The notes beneath the pieces are model-generated. The model searched no databases. It saw only the letters and a list, made by a program, of their open reading frames with translations, and was not told the origin of the DNA. The translations under genes and the position numbers were made by a program. DNA of 64,000 nt, from assembly GCA_002698425.1 (NCBI GenBank), contig NZXU01000050.1, positions 124,001-188,000 on the forward strand, given 5' to 3'. The stretch comes from Ahrensia sp. (GTDB taxonomy: Bacteria; Pseudomonadota; Alphaproteobacteria; Rhizobiales; Rhizobiaceae). Below, one piece after another: positions 17,599 through 26,553 of the stretch. Numbering within the stretch: the stretch's first letter is position 1; every line of letters begins with the position of its first letter.

Positions 17599-18756
17599 TC
17601 AGTATGCGGCGCGATAGATCGCCAGTGCGTCGGCCTCTTCGACCGGCCGCGGATTGTTCACGAGCAGACGCGTCTGGTTCATCGCGTCCGAGGCAAGCTT
17701 GGGCAAGATATCCTCGGGAATATCCATGGCGCGCAAATTGGGCTGGAGACCGCATGCCCTGGAGAGCTCCGAAAGGCTGTCGCAAAAGGCAGCTGCTCGC
17801 TCCTGGCCCTCGAATTTCGCCAGTTCCGGAAACACGAAGGGGGCGAGTTCCGCATAGGGCTGCGGCGATGTCACGACATTAAAGCGCAGCACGTGAGGCA
17901 GCACCAAGGCGTTCGACAGGCCGTGCGGGATGTGAAAGTGCCCGCCCAGCGGATAAGCAAGCGCATGCACCGCCGCGACCGGCGAGTTGGCGAAAGCCTG
18001 CCCGGCCAGCATCGACCCGAGAAGCATGTCGGACCGCGCCTCGGTGTTCGTGCCTTCATGAACCGCCTTCAGGATCGAACGGCCCATGAGCGTCAGCGCC
18101 TGGGTAGCCAGCATGCGCGAAACAGGATTGTTGTTGGGGCTCGCGGAAGCATAGGCCTCGATGGCGTGCACCATGGCGTCGATCCCGGTGGCCGCGGTGA
18201 TGTGCGGCGGTAGGCCGTAGGTCAGTTGCGGATCGAGCAGCGCGACATCAGGCAGGATGACCGGCGACACAACACCCATCTTCTCGTTGGTGCCTGTGGT
18301 GACAATGGAGATCGGCGTGACCTCGGAGCCGGTGCCGGCGGTCGTCGGCACAAGGATCAGCGGAAGGCGAGGTCCCCTGGCGTTGCCGATGCCATAGACA
18401 TCCTTCAGTTCCTCCGTTCCGGGCGCGAGCAGGGCCACCAGCTTGGAGACGTCGAGCGACGAGCCGCCACCCAGACCCACCACGCCGGCCACATTCGCTT
18501 CGCGCGCCTGGACGACCGCCTGGAGAATGACGCCTTCGGGCGGATCGGCCTCAACATCCTTGAACAGCTCCACCGCCACGTCCGCGGCCTTCAACCTCTC
18601 CAGGGCCCGCTCGACAATTCCCGTGCTCATCATTCCGGGGTCGGTGACGAGCATCACCCTGTCGCCGATCTGAGCCTTCACCAGATCGCCGATACGATCG
18701 AGAGCACCGACACCAAACTGGATCGACTTCGAGGTGTTGAAGGTAAATGGATTCAT
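17599..18756 (-). CDS. Iron-containing alcohol dehydrogenase, probable 4-hydroxybutyrate dehydrogenase
   Basis: A 385-residue group III alcohol dehydrogenase. The nucleotide-binding GGGSSLD, PTTAGTGSE and the metal-ligand region (DAMVHAIEAY, VHALAYPLGGHFHIPHG) are intact. It should oxidise a primary alcohol such as 4-hydroxybutyrate to the semialdehyde passed to the neighbouring dehydrogenase. Two adjacent ATGs occur; 18756 is better spaced from GGGAG than 18759. BlcB/AttL of Agrobacterium belongs to this family and is paired with BlcA in the same way. Specificity is inferred from context. Confidence 0.83.
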   Translation of the reverse strand: MNPFTFNTSKSIQFGVGALDRIGDLVKAQIGDRVMLVTDPGMMSTGIVERALERLKAADVAVELFKDVEADPPEGVILQAVVQAREANVAGVVGLGGGSSLDVSKLVALLAPGTEELKDVYGIGNARGPRLPLILVPTTAGTGSEVTPISIVTTGTNEKMGVVSPVILPDVALLDPQLTYGLPPHITAATGIDAMVHAIEAYASASPNNNPVSRMLATQALTLMGRSILKAVHEGTNTEARSDMLLGSMLAGQAFANSPVAAVHALAYPLGGHFHIPHGLSNALVLPHVLRFNVVTSPQPYAELAPFVFPELAKFEGQERAAAFCDSLSELSRACGLQPNLRAMDIPEDILPKLASDAMNQTRLLVNNPRPVEEADALAIYRAAY

Positions 18757-18783
18757 CATTTTCTCCCGCTGTTTGCGCTCGCG

Positions 18784-20733
18784 TCAGCCTCCGAAGCTGA
18801 ACGCGACGAATACTGCGAGCATGAAACCCGCAGCACCGGTGACAATTAGGGCCCGCAAGCGTTCCCGTTCGATTTGGGACTTGTCCGTCGGCAGGCGGCG
18901 CGGCGGTTCATAGGCGGGTATCTCGACATGGACCGGGCTCGCCATTTCCATCTTGTAGGCCAGGAACCAGACCATCCCGACGCCGCTCACCCAAGCTGCC
19001 AGCGACCAGGCCCAGATCGACGGCATGCCGAGGAGCCACGTCGCGTTCTCCCCTTCACCGCTGACGAAGGCGGAATTGCCAAAGATCAGGCCTGGGCCGG
19101 CAGCCAGGAAGAACCAGGCGATCACCACCGACCAGGCCGTGGGGCGCAAGGCGTGGGATTTCTTGCCGGGTGCAAGCACGCCCGCGAAAAGCTTGCGTAT
19201 CTCCACGGCCTCGGCGCTCAGTGCCATGCGATTGGTGATCGCGGAGATAATCAGAACGGCCGCGATGTTTGCCGCCATGCCCCAAGCGGCCGAGTGAATG
19301 GTCCACGGCCAGCGTCCCCAGGGCAGTTCGAGGCCAAAGAAGGAGAGGATCTCGTAGCCGAGGGGCTCGGTGAGAAGCACACCCGCCACGCCGAAACCGA
19401 CGCCGGTTATCGCCGCCGGACGGGTTATCCAGCCCAGCCAGGTAATGCCCAGCAGCGGCGTCCAGAGCTGAAAGGCCATCGGCAGCGCGACTGCCGCAAG
19501 GGCCGACAGGGTCACCGGCGTCAGATTTTGCATGACCATTGCCGCGACGGCCAGCACTGCGACCGCGATACGCGTCAGTGTCACTGCGTCGCGCTTGGAC
19601 AGCCGCGAGTTGAAATAGGGCTTGTAGACATGGCGCACGATGCCTTCGGCGGCGACGAACAACGCCAGCCCCGCCAGCAATTGCACGGCGGCGATGACCC
19701 CAATGAAGATCCAGGCGGCAAACCAGGGCGATTGCAACTGCAGCCGCATCAGGAGGGCGTCCAGTCCGAGGTTCTTGTCGATCAGCCCGGCCACGCCGAC
19801 AAGCGCGATCGCAAATGCGATCAGAGCGCCGAAGAACCCGGCCGTCACCCAGGTCTGACCGGCCGCGATGCCATTCGGGCTGCGAGTGGACAGGACGAGT
19901 TTCAACGCGAGGGGACTTGCCTGGAATCCCATGAAGGCGAATGCCAGACTGAGATTGGCGACGGCGGTATTGGCGCCGCCGACCTCACCGCCACGTCCGA
20001 GACCGGATGTGAAATGAATGACGCCATTGACGAGGAAATAAGACGCGGCTTCAGGCGCTGAGGCCAGTTGCTGCAAGCCTCTGTTGAGTTCTCCAAATCC
20101 GCCGCTCCAGATGAGGGCGAACCCGGCCAGCGCCACGATGGCGGCGAACGAAAGTACGGTCTGGATGACGCCGAAATAGGCGATGGCGCGCATACCCCCG
20201 ATCCCGACGCCGGCAAACAATATGAAGCCGAGCACGACACTCGCGGCAAGCTGAGAAACCGCGCCGTCGGTGAGCAGGGAGACGGCTTCGGCGACGGCGC
20301 GCATCTGCAGCCCTGCAAAGCCGATGGCGAAAAGAAGCGCCACGACGGTCGACACCAAGACCAGGAACGGGCTTCGATAGTAGACGCGGAAGATATCGGC
20401 TTGCGACGACACCCTGAGCCGCTCGGCCACGAACCAAAGGCGCTTGAAGAACAACACTCCCGGGAGTGCGACCGCGACCCCCGCCACGAGCAAAGCCGGC
20501 ATCTGGAAACCGTTCTCGGCGATCTGGCGGCTGCCGCCGAGAACGAACCAGCCGGAGAGGCTGACACCGGCTATGACAAGCGCGGAAATCCATGGTGCGA
20601 TGGCATGCCCCGCAGAGAAAAAGCCGTCCTCGCCGCTTCCCTGTGTTACGGCGACCCGCGCCCAGTAGAGCGCCACCGCGACATAGAACAGGGCAAAAAG
20701 CGGCAACCAGATGGAAAAGGCGACATCGCTCAT
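18784..20733 (-). CDS. Sodium:solute symporter family transporter
   Basis: A 649-residue integral membrane protein with about 13-14 hydrophobic helices and SSS-family features: an N-terminal region with DGFFSAGHAIAPWISAL and SGWFVLGGSRQI, then GIGGMRAIAYFGVIQT. It should couple Na+ entry to uptake of an organic solute. It overlaps the small membrane protein gene upstream by 4 bases (20730-20733), so the two are likely translated together and may form one complex. In this context a carboxylate such as 4-hydroxybutyrate is a reasonable substrate guess, not a demonstrated one. Confidence 0.85.
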   Translation of the reverse strand: MSDVAFSIWLPLFALFYVAVALYWARVAVTQGSGEDGFFSAGHAIAPWISALVIAGVSLSGWFVLGGSRQIAENGFQMPALLVAGVAVALPGVLFFKRLWFVAERLRVSSQADIFRVYYRSPFLVLVSTVVALLFAIGFAGLQMRAVAEAVSLLTDGAVSQLAASVVLGFILFAGVGIGGMRAIAYFGVIQTVLSFAAIVALAGFALIWSGGFGELNRGLQQLASAPEAASYFLVNGVIHFTSGLGRGGEVGGANTAVANLSLAFAFMGFQASPLALKLVLSTRSPNGIAAGQTWVTAGFFGALIAFAIALVGVAGLIDKNLGLDALLMRLQLQSPWFAAWIFIGVIAAVQLLAGLALFVAAEGIVRHVYKPYFNSRLSKRDAVTLTRIAVAVLAVAAMVMQNLTPVTLSALAAVALPMAFQLWTPLLGITWLGWITRPAAITGVGFGVAGVLLTEPLGYEILSFFGLELPWGRWPWTIHSAAWGMAANIAAVLIISAITNRMALSAEAVEIRKLFAGVLAPGKKSHALRPTAWSVVIAWFFLAAGPGLIFGNSAFVSGEGENATWLLGMPSIWAWSLAAWVSGVGMVWFLAYKMEMASPVHVEIPAYEPPRRLPTDKSQIERERLRALIVTGAAGFMLAVFVAFSFGG

Positions 20734-21155
20734 TCGTCGGCGTTCCCGCTGTCAGCCGGCTTCAGGTGAAAGCGGGAGAAGGCGCCCCGCAAACCGTACC
20801 GTGTGGATAAATAGAGTGGCAGGCCAAAACCGAGCACAGCGAAGAGTGTCAGTCCCGACCAATAGTCGTCCTGCGAGAGATCTCCACTTGCCCAGCCTAT
20901 GATGAAGACGAGCGCCAGTACCCCAAAGACGCCGATACCGAGCGCTGACTCGCCCGCCTTGAAGCTCGCGTCGAACACGGCATTGACAATGATGTGGGAA
21001 ATGAAACCCGCCACGATCGCGCCGATTCCGGCAAGAGAAACCAAATAGGCGTCTCTCGAGAAGCCCTCGAGAACGAAGGCCAGACCGCCGAAGCCGAACA
21101 CGGCCCAGATCGAGAAGACAAGTAGATCGCGCTCAACAGCCGCGGGCTTGGACAT
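20730..21155 (-). CDS. Small four-helix membrane protein coupled to the symporter
   Basis: A 141-residue protein with about four hydrophobic helices (for example VFSIWAVFGFGGLAFVLEGF, GIGAIVAGFISHIIV). I do not recognise a named family. Its stop overlaps the symporter start by 4 bases (ATGA), and it carries a charged C-terminal tail (FHLKPADSGNADE). Small accessory subunits are known for some sodium:solute symporters, so a partner role is plausible, but only position supports it. Confidence 0.65.
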   Translation of the reverse strand: MSKPAAVERDLLVFSIWAVFGFGGLAFVLEGFSRDAYLVSLAGIGAIVAGFISHIIVNAVFDASFKAGESALGIGVFGVLALVFIIGWASGDLSQDDYWSGLTLFAVLGFGLPLYLSTRYGLRGAFSRFHLKPADSGNADE

Positions 21156-21208
21156 GTAACGGTCTCCGGTTCATGGGGCGGAGCGGTGTTCGCTCCGCCT
21201 CAGCCGCC

Positions 21209-22921
21209 TCAGTTCCCGGACGGCTTTCCCGATGATGGTTTGGCCCTCGTCTTGGAGGGCTTGGCCTCCGGAGCGCTCGGCTCGGTGTAAACGATCTTCG
21301 ACAGATCCTGCAGCGTGTGGGTCCGATGCACATTGTCGGCGCTTAAACCGATTTCGTTGAGCAACTGGTCGACGAAGGGCGCCTGCGAGCGGTAGCGAAG
21401 CGCGGAAGAGACCACCTGGTCGGCCAGATTGCCATCCTTCGGGCCGGAGCCATCGCCGTCCGTACCGCCGGCTCCACCGCCGCCGGAAGACGACGGGCCC
21501 GTGCCGGAGAAGCCGGGCATGCCGTCGACGTGGAGGATCTTGATACCCTCGATCTTTTCCATAGGCTTGACGCTTTCGCGGATGATCGCCGGCAGGTTCT
21601 CGACCAGAGCCTTGTGCAGGCCGCTGCGGCGGTTGGCGTCCGAGCGGATGTTCTCGGCCTCGTTGAGCTTTTGCTTGCCCTCGGACTCAACCTTGTAGCG
21701 TTCGGCCAGCGCCGCGACAGCGATGCGATCGGCCTCGGCGCGATCCTTTGCGGCGACCTTTTCCGCTTCGGCAAGGATGCGCGTGCGGGCAGCTTCGGCA
21801 TCCGCGACTTTCTGTGCTTCGAGAAGCTCGATAACCTTCTGGCGATTGGCGATTTCGGTGTCCCGGATGGTCTGGACGCGCTCCTGCGCCTCGATCATCT
21901 TGGCACGCGCCTCTTCCGCGAGCGCCTGGGCTTCGGAGCGCTCCTTCGACTTCGCCGAAACGGCGATTTCGCGCGCCTGGTCCTCGATCTGCAGCGCCTC
22001 CTTGCGCTTGATGTCGATACGCTCGATTTCCTGTTCCATCTCGATGCGGGCCCGTTCGACGGCCTCGCGTTCCTTGAGCTTGATTGCCTCGATCTCGCGT
22101 TCGCGCGCCGCGTTTTCGTTGGCAATCTCGGCCTTGCGCTGCGCTCGCTGGATCGAGACTTCGGCATCATGCGCCAGTCTCGCATACTCCGTGTCGCGCT
22201 CTATCTCGAGCGACCGCTTCTCGGCCTCGAGGTTCTTGGAGCGCATTGCGATCATCGTGTCCTTTTCGATGTCGTTGCGCTTCTTCTTGCGGCTTTCGAT
22301 CTGCTCAGTAAGGATCGTGAGACCTTCGGCATCGAACGTGTTGGACGGATCGAACAGCGAAATGTCGGTCTGATCGAGTGACGTGAGAGACACGGATTCC
22401 AGTTCCAGTCCGTCGAGGGCAAGGCTTTCGGCCACTTCCTTGCGCACTTCCTTGACGAAGTCCTGGCGCTTCTCGTGGATATGTTCGAGCGTCATCATCG
22501 CGGCGGCGCCACCCATCGCATCGACAAAACGGCCCTGGATCAGGTCCTTGAGCTGCTCCGCATGCATGGTGCGATTGCCGAGCGAACGCGCCGCGGTGGC
22601 GACGGCCTCGACCTCGGGCTGGACCCGAACATAGAATTCCACCGTCAGTTCGACGCGCATCCTATCCTTGGTAATCAGGGACTTCTCGCGCGCCCGGGTA
22701 ATTTCCAGGCGCAACGTGTTCATGTTGACTTCGGTGATGTCATGCAGGATCGGCAGCACGAACGCGCCACCACCCATCACCACCTTCTCGCCCCCGAAGC
22801 CGGTTCTCACGAAGGAGATATCCTTCGTCGAGCGGCGATAGAGCCAGTGCAGCAGATAGGCGCAGACCGCGATGACGATCGCCGCCAGGATGATGATTGC
22901 AATGAAATCTGCACCCTTCAT
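21209..22921 (-). CDS. Flotillin/SPFH-domain protein (YqiK-like)
   Basis: A 570-residue protein: an N-terminal transmembrane helix (about 6-27), an SPFH domain (about 35-220, with FGGEKVVMGGGAFVLP and RMRVELTVEFYVRV), a long coiled coil rich in Glu, Lys and Ala (about 230-430), and a flexible Gly/Ser-rich stretch before a C-terminal helix. Flotillins oligomerise at the inner membrane and organise membrane microdomains. Length and order match bacterial FloT/YqiK proteins. It sits between the opsin-like gene (68 bases upstream) and the symporter pair, so a scaffold role for the transporters of this locus is possible but inferred. Confidence 0.87.
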   Translation of the reverse strand: MKGADFIAIIILAAIVIAVCAYLLHWLYRRSTKDISFVRTGFGGEKVVMGGGAFVLPILHDITEVNMNTLRLEITRAREKSLITKDRMRVELTVEFYVRVQPEVEAVATAARSLGNRTMHAEQLKDLIQGRFVDAMGGAAAMMTLEHIHEKRQDFVKEVRKEVAESLALDGLELESVSLTSLDQTDISLFDPSNTFDAEGLTILTEQIESRKKKRNDIEKDTMIAMRSKNLEAEKRSLEIERDTEYARLAHDAEVSIQRAQRKAEIANENAAREREIEAIKLKEREAVERARIEMEQEIERIDIKRKEALQIEDQAREIAVSAKSKERSEAQALAEEARAKMIEAQERVQTIRDTEIANRQKVIELLEAQKVADAEAARTRILAEAEKVAAKDRAEADRIAVAALAERYKVESEGKQKLNEAENIRSDANRRSGLHKALVENLPAIIRESVKPMEKIEGIKILHVDGMPGFSGTGPSSSGGGGAGGTDGDGSGPKDGNLADQVVSSALRYRSQAPFVDQLLNEIGLSADNVHRTHTLQDLSKIVYTEPSAPEAKPSKTRAKPSSGKPSGN

Positions 22922-22990
22922 TGGAATGTCCCTTCACTTTTAAATGTGGTGGTCCGGATTGCCCGCAGGCCCGATGAGTTGTGAGGCGCG

Positions 22991-23692
22991 TCAGACATGG
23001 CGCTCTCCCTCGCTGTCGAGCATGGCGGTGGCGAGCACCGCGACGCCGAATGCCATTCGGTTGAGAAAGTCGGCGATGTTGTAGGCCACCGACAGGGAGC
23101 CATCATCGACATAGCCGCCGAAAGAGGTGATGAAGTTGCCGAGCGGGTAGATCGCCCATCCCACGGTGACGATCAGCCGGAGCCAGAAATAGCCGCGCTG
23201 CACCGGCTCGTTGAGCGAGCCGCGCACCGCCTCGTCCATCCGGCCGAAGAAGAGCTCGCCGAGGATATAGAGCCAGAAGACGAGCCCGATCAGGAACGCG
23301 AGCGTGGCGTGCATGAAGCCGGCCTCTCCGAGATAGCGCACGAAAACCATCAGGATCGAGACGACGACCAGCCGCCAGAACAGCCCCATGCCGAGCTTGC
23401 CGAAGAGGCTTGCGAAGAAGAACAGCGCCAGCACCTGCAGGGGCATCGACACCGCCCAGCCCACATAGTGGTAGACGACCGGCACGGACTGGTTTGCCGC
23501 CCAGGCCTCGCGAGCCTCGAAGACGGCGCCGACGCCCACCAGCGCGGCGAGCGCGCAGAGGGCGACTGGCAGTTTCCAGCCGCGTTTCACCCAACCCGTG
23601 CCCAGGAGAAGGAACACGCTGGTCGCCGCCAGCCCTAGAAGAGCCGTCGAATAGCTGGCCGCCGTCAGGTCCGCTGTTTCGAACACCGCCAT
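22991..23692 (-). CDS. Proteorhodopsin-like seven-helix protein lacking the retinal-binding lysine
   Basis: A 233-residue, seven-helix type 1 opsin homologue. Helix F (VGWAIYPLGN, residues 178-186), the RYLGEAGFM stretch (119-127) and helix G (YNIADFLNRMAFG, 204-216) align closely with proteorhodopsin. The Schiff-base lysine of NLADFVNK is arginine here (Arg212, codon CGA at 23057-23059). Helix C reads HYVGWAVSMP, so the proteorhodopsin residues R94, D97, T101 and E108 are replaced by His75, Gly78, Ser82 and Ala89. The helix G Asp (Asp208) is kept. It cannot form a normal retinal Schiff base, so a light-driven pump is unlikely. GGGAGG precedes the start. No retinal or carotenoid gene is nearby. 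Confidence 0.85.
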   Translation of the reverse strand: MAVFETADLTAASYSTALLGLAATSVFLLLGTGWVKRGWKLPVALCALAALVGVGAVFEAREAWAANQSVPVVYHYVGWAVSMPLQVLALFFFASLFGKLGMGLFWRLVVVSILMVFVRYLGEAGFMHATLAFLIGLVFWLYILGELFFGRMDEAVRGSLNEPVQRGYFWLRLIVTVGWAIYPLGNFITSFGGYVDDGSLSVAYNIADFLNRMAFGVAVLATAMLDSEGERHV

Positions 23693-23693
23693 G

Positions 23694-23744
23694 TCACGCC
23701 CTCCCGCCGTCGATTTTGAACCTGAGATATCCGAACCCGTTCAT
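23694..23744 (-). CDS. Possible 16-codon leader frame ahead of the opsin-like gene
   Basis: A short frame starts at ATG 23744, 11 bases after the permease stop, with AAAGG just upstream, encodes 16 residues (MNGFGYLRFKIDGGRA) and stops one base before the opsin-like start. The opsin ribosome-binding site GGGAGG lies inside its last codons, so translating it could couple or expose that site. It may be chance; no homologue is known to me. Confidence 0.25.
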   Translation of the reverse strand: MNGFGYLRFKIDGGRA

Positions 23745-23755
23745 GTCTGACCTTT

Positions 23756-25129
23756 CTAGATTTGCGTCCTGATGTGCGGCGAGCGCGCATACAGCGCCAC
23801 CATGGGCAGGATCAGCAGACCGAAGATGAATTGCTGCCACTCGAAATCGAGGCCGATGCCGATGAGGAAAGAGGACAGGACCTGCAGCACCAGGACACCG
23901 ATAACGGTGAAGCCGTAGCCGCCCTGGCCGCCGAGCAACGAGGTGCCGCCGACCACGACGGCCGCCAGCGTGAGGAAGAGATACTGGTCCCCTACCCCGA
24001 TGAATCCGCCGCCCGACCAACCGAGCAGCAAGCCGCCGGTGAGCGCGGCGAAGAAACCGGAGATGGCGTACATCATCACCCAGTAGGTGAGTTCCGAGAT
24101 CATCACCCGCTTGGCCGATGTCCGGTTGACGCCCAGCGCATACAGATAGCGGCCATAGACGGTCAGCCGCATGCCGACGATCAGCACAATGACGATCAGC
24201 GCCCAGATGCAGATGACCGGCGGCACCGGAAGCCCGAAGGTCGAGCCGTTCATCGCGGCGAGGTTGGACAACCAGTCGGGCACAGTGCCGAACACGTTGC
24301 CGCCATAGGCGGTGCCGATCGAGGTGACGATCTGCACCCCGCCGGAAATGGCAAAACCGGTCCCCAGTGTCACGATAAGCGCCTGACCCTGCAGCTTGTA
24401 GCTCAGGAAGCCGTTGATGACGCCCAGGATGGCGCCGATAAACAGCACGATGAGGGCCGCGAGCCACGGCGGAACGCCAAGACCGATGAGGTAGAGAAGG
24501 CCGACATTGGCCGCGCCGATGATGAAGGGGATGGAGAGGTCGAGACCGCCCAAAAGCGCCACCAGCGTCTGCCCCACCGAGGCGATACCCAAGAAGGAGG
24601 CGAAGAGCAGCATCGACTTGATGTTGTTGGCCGAGGCGAAGCCCTCGATGTTCATCGAGCCGATCGAGAACAGGCCGGCGAGCACCATGATGCCGATGAA
24701 AGCCGAGCGATTTTCCTGGAAATGGCGCCCCAGGGTGCGGGTGAGCACGATAATCGTCAGGATGATCAACAGCGAGACGACGTTCCAGACGTTGAAAAAG
24801 CCCTCGATCGTCAGAGACAAGACGAGGAAAAGCGCCAGGATCGCGATCAGCCCGTAGATCGCCGGGCGGAACTGCAGCCAGACCTTCCTGCCCTCGCTGA
24901 TTTCGCCTTCCGGGACGGAACCTGCATCGGAAACGAACTGGCCGAGAACGAAGCGCCACCCCCAGACGAAGGCGGCAAGCGTGGCGATGGCCGCGAGAAT
25001 GATCAGCTGGACCGAAAGCCCCTGCCGGAAGCCGTACACCACGCCGATTGCCGTGAGTATCATGCCGACGGCGACGCCGATGATGGTGGCGGGCAGACCG
25101 AGTTTCGGCGGCTGAGCGAGCGTCGTCAT
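23756..25129 (-). CDS. Sugar-type ABC transporter permease (RbsC/BPD_transp_2 family), second copy
   Basis: A 457-residue membrane protein with about ten helices and the family signatures LGGLDLSIPFIIGAANVG, TLGTGFAISGGVQIV and LAAVVVGGTSLLGGQGG. It should be one half of the membrane channel of the ribose/xylose-type importer encoded here. Its start overlaps the stop of the other permease gene by 4 bases (25126-25129). It carries an N-terminal extension of about 100 residues before the core, longer than RbsC. Confidence 0.88.
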   Translation of the reverse strand: MTTLAQPPKLGLPATIIGVAVGMILTAIGVVYGFRQGLSVQLIILAAIATLAAFVWGWRFVLGQFVSDAGSVPEGEISEGRKVWLQFRPAIYGLIAILALFLVLSLTIEGFFNVWNVVSLLIILTIIVLTRTLGRHFQENRSAFIGIMVLAGLFSIGSMNIEGFASANNIKSMLLFASFLGIASVGQTLVALLGGLDLSIPFIIGAANVGLLYLIGLGVPPWLAALIVLFIGAILGVINGFLSYKLQGQALIVTLGTGFAISGGVQIVTSIGTAYGGNVFGTVPDWLSNLAAMNGSTFGLPVPPVICIWALIVIVLIVGMRLTVYGRYLYALGVNRTSAKRVMISELTYWVMMYAISGFFAALTGGLLLGWSGGGFIGVGDQYLFLTLAAVVVGGTSLLGGQGGYGFTVIGVLVLQVLSSFLIGIGLDFEWQQFIFGLLILPMVALYARSPHIRTQI

Positions 25130-26553
25130 CGGCTCTCCTCCGTTGCGGCCGGATCGGAACCATCATGTTCGAACGGACCTTCCGCGCGCATGAGATAAGC
25201 CCCGAAGAGCACGAGTGCAGACACCACCACCGCCACGGCGGGCGCGATCGTCCGCCGGTCGGACTGGCTGACGGCGACGCGGACGAAGACCGCGATGACG
25301 ATGAGGAGCAATGCGCCGAGCACCAGCGGCCCGGCCTGTTGCCTGAGTTCCTCATCCGTCGCGGTTGGGGCGGCAACCTCGAGCGGACCGACATAGAGTT
25401 TCTCCGCCGCGATCGGCGCGAGCGGCTGCATGACCACGGTCTCGTCGACAGGTGCCGGGCGGGCACGCGGATCGCGGTCGTTGGTCGCGTGCAGGATGAC
25501 GCCCATCGCCACGACGCCGAGGCCGATGAAGTAGAGGAGCGGCGAGAAATTGTGGATATGCCGCTGGATGAAGGGGATGATCAGCGTCAGCAACAGCGAG
25601 ATCACCAGGATCGAGCCGTAGGCGAGGTTCGTCACGAAGCTCTGCACCGCGCCGAAGTTGAAGGTCGCCAGAACGAAGGTGATCAAATAGAGGTTGCTCG
25701 CCCCAAGAAAGGAGCCGAACACCCCGCCGCGTCCACCGGCAAGCGAAGCGCCGCCGAGAACCAGCGCCGTAACAGCGATCAGCGTGTAGGTGGTGCCCTG
25801 CGAGGGGTCGCCCGACGAGATCAGGGCGGTGAAGGTGATGGCGGCGAGCCCGGCAAACGCACCTGAGATCAGATGCGCGCCAATGCGCACGACATAGATC
25901 GGCACGCCGCTCGTATAGGCCGCCCGCTCGTCCGACCCCATCAGACGGAGATGCGTGTAGAAGGCGGTCCGGGTGAACAGCAGCCAGGCGATGGAGGCAA
26001 TCACCAGGATGGCGAAGACCGGTGAGAAGATCGAGGTGCCAAGGCCCCAGTCGGCCATGAACTGCGGAGCCACGCCGCCCGGACGCGGCAGGATGACGAG
26101 GTTCATTCCCGAGAGCGCCAGATAGCCCGACAGCGAGACGATGATCGGTTGCACCCGCACATAGATAACGATCAGCGAGAACAGGAACTGGTAGAGCGCG
26201 CCGATGAAGATCGCATAGGCAAATATGGCGATCGGATTGGTGAGGATCCCGGCGCCGTACAACTGGATCAGCGTGACGTTGATGAAGCCGATCAATGGCC
26301 CGATCGACAAATCCACTGTGCCGCGACCGGACATCACCGAGGCCATCAGCGCGTATGTGGCCAGGATCAGCGGCGTCGCCACGATGATGGCGCTGCCGAT
26401 ACCGGCGCTCGACATCAAGCTCGGCGAGCGCAGGACGGCTAGCCCGAGCAACAGGAAGAACAGCGTGATCGGAACGAGAAGGAACGGGTTCGCACGGCCA
26501 CCCTGGGCCGGGCGGGCGGTATCAAGACCGACATTGCCGGCTGCGTCGCTCAT
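25126..26553 (-). CDS. Sugar-type ABC transporter permease, first copy
   Basis: A 475-residue permease of the same family as its neighbour (GRGTVDLSIGPLIGFINV, TALVLGGASLAGGRGGVFG) but clearly diverged, so the channel is a heterodimer. A C-terminal extension carries further hydrophobic segments (LGALLLIVIAVFVRVAV and AVAVVVSALVLFGAYLM), beyond the usual RbsC length. It overlaps the ATPase gene by 4 bases (26550-26553) and the second permease by 4 bases, so translation is coupled along the importer genes. Confidence 0.87.
   Translation of the reverse strand: MSDAAGNVGLDTARPAQGGRANPFLLVPITLFFLLLGLAVLRSPSLMSSAGIGSAIIVATPLILATYALMASVMSGRGTVDLSIGPLIGFINVTLIQLYGAGILTNPIAIFAYAIFIGALYQFLFSLIVIYVRVQPIIVSLSGYLALSGMNLVILPRPGGVAPQFMADWGLGTSIFSPVFAILVIASIAWLLFTRTAFYTHLRLMGSDERAAYTSGVPIYVVRIGAHLISGAFAGLAAITFTALISSGDPSQGTTYTLIAVTALVLGGASLAGGRGGVFGSFLGASNLYLITFVLATFNFGAVQSFVTNLAYGSILVISLLLTLIIPFIQRHIHNFSPLLYFIGLGVVAMGVILHATNDRDPRARPAPVDETVVMQPLAPIAAEKLYVGPLEVAAPTATDEELRQQAGPLVLGALLLIVIAVFVRVAVSQSDRRTIAPAVAVVVSALVLFGAYLMRAEGPFEHDGSDPAATEESR

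Noticed and set aside
22991..23692. A light-driven proton pump
   Set aside because: The retinal-binding Lys is Arg212, the helix C acceptor Asp is Gly78 and the donor position is Ala89; no retinal biosynthesis genes are nearby.
23762..25198. A 478-codon plus-strand frame over the ABC permease genes
   Set aside because: It is antisense to permease sequence, highly charged and repetitive in His, Asp and Gln, as expected from an antisense shadow of membrane helices.
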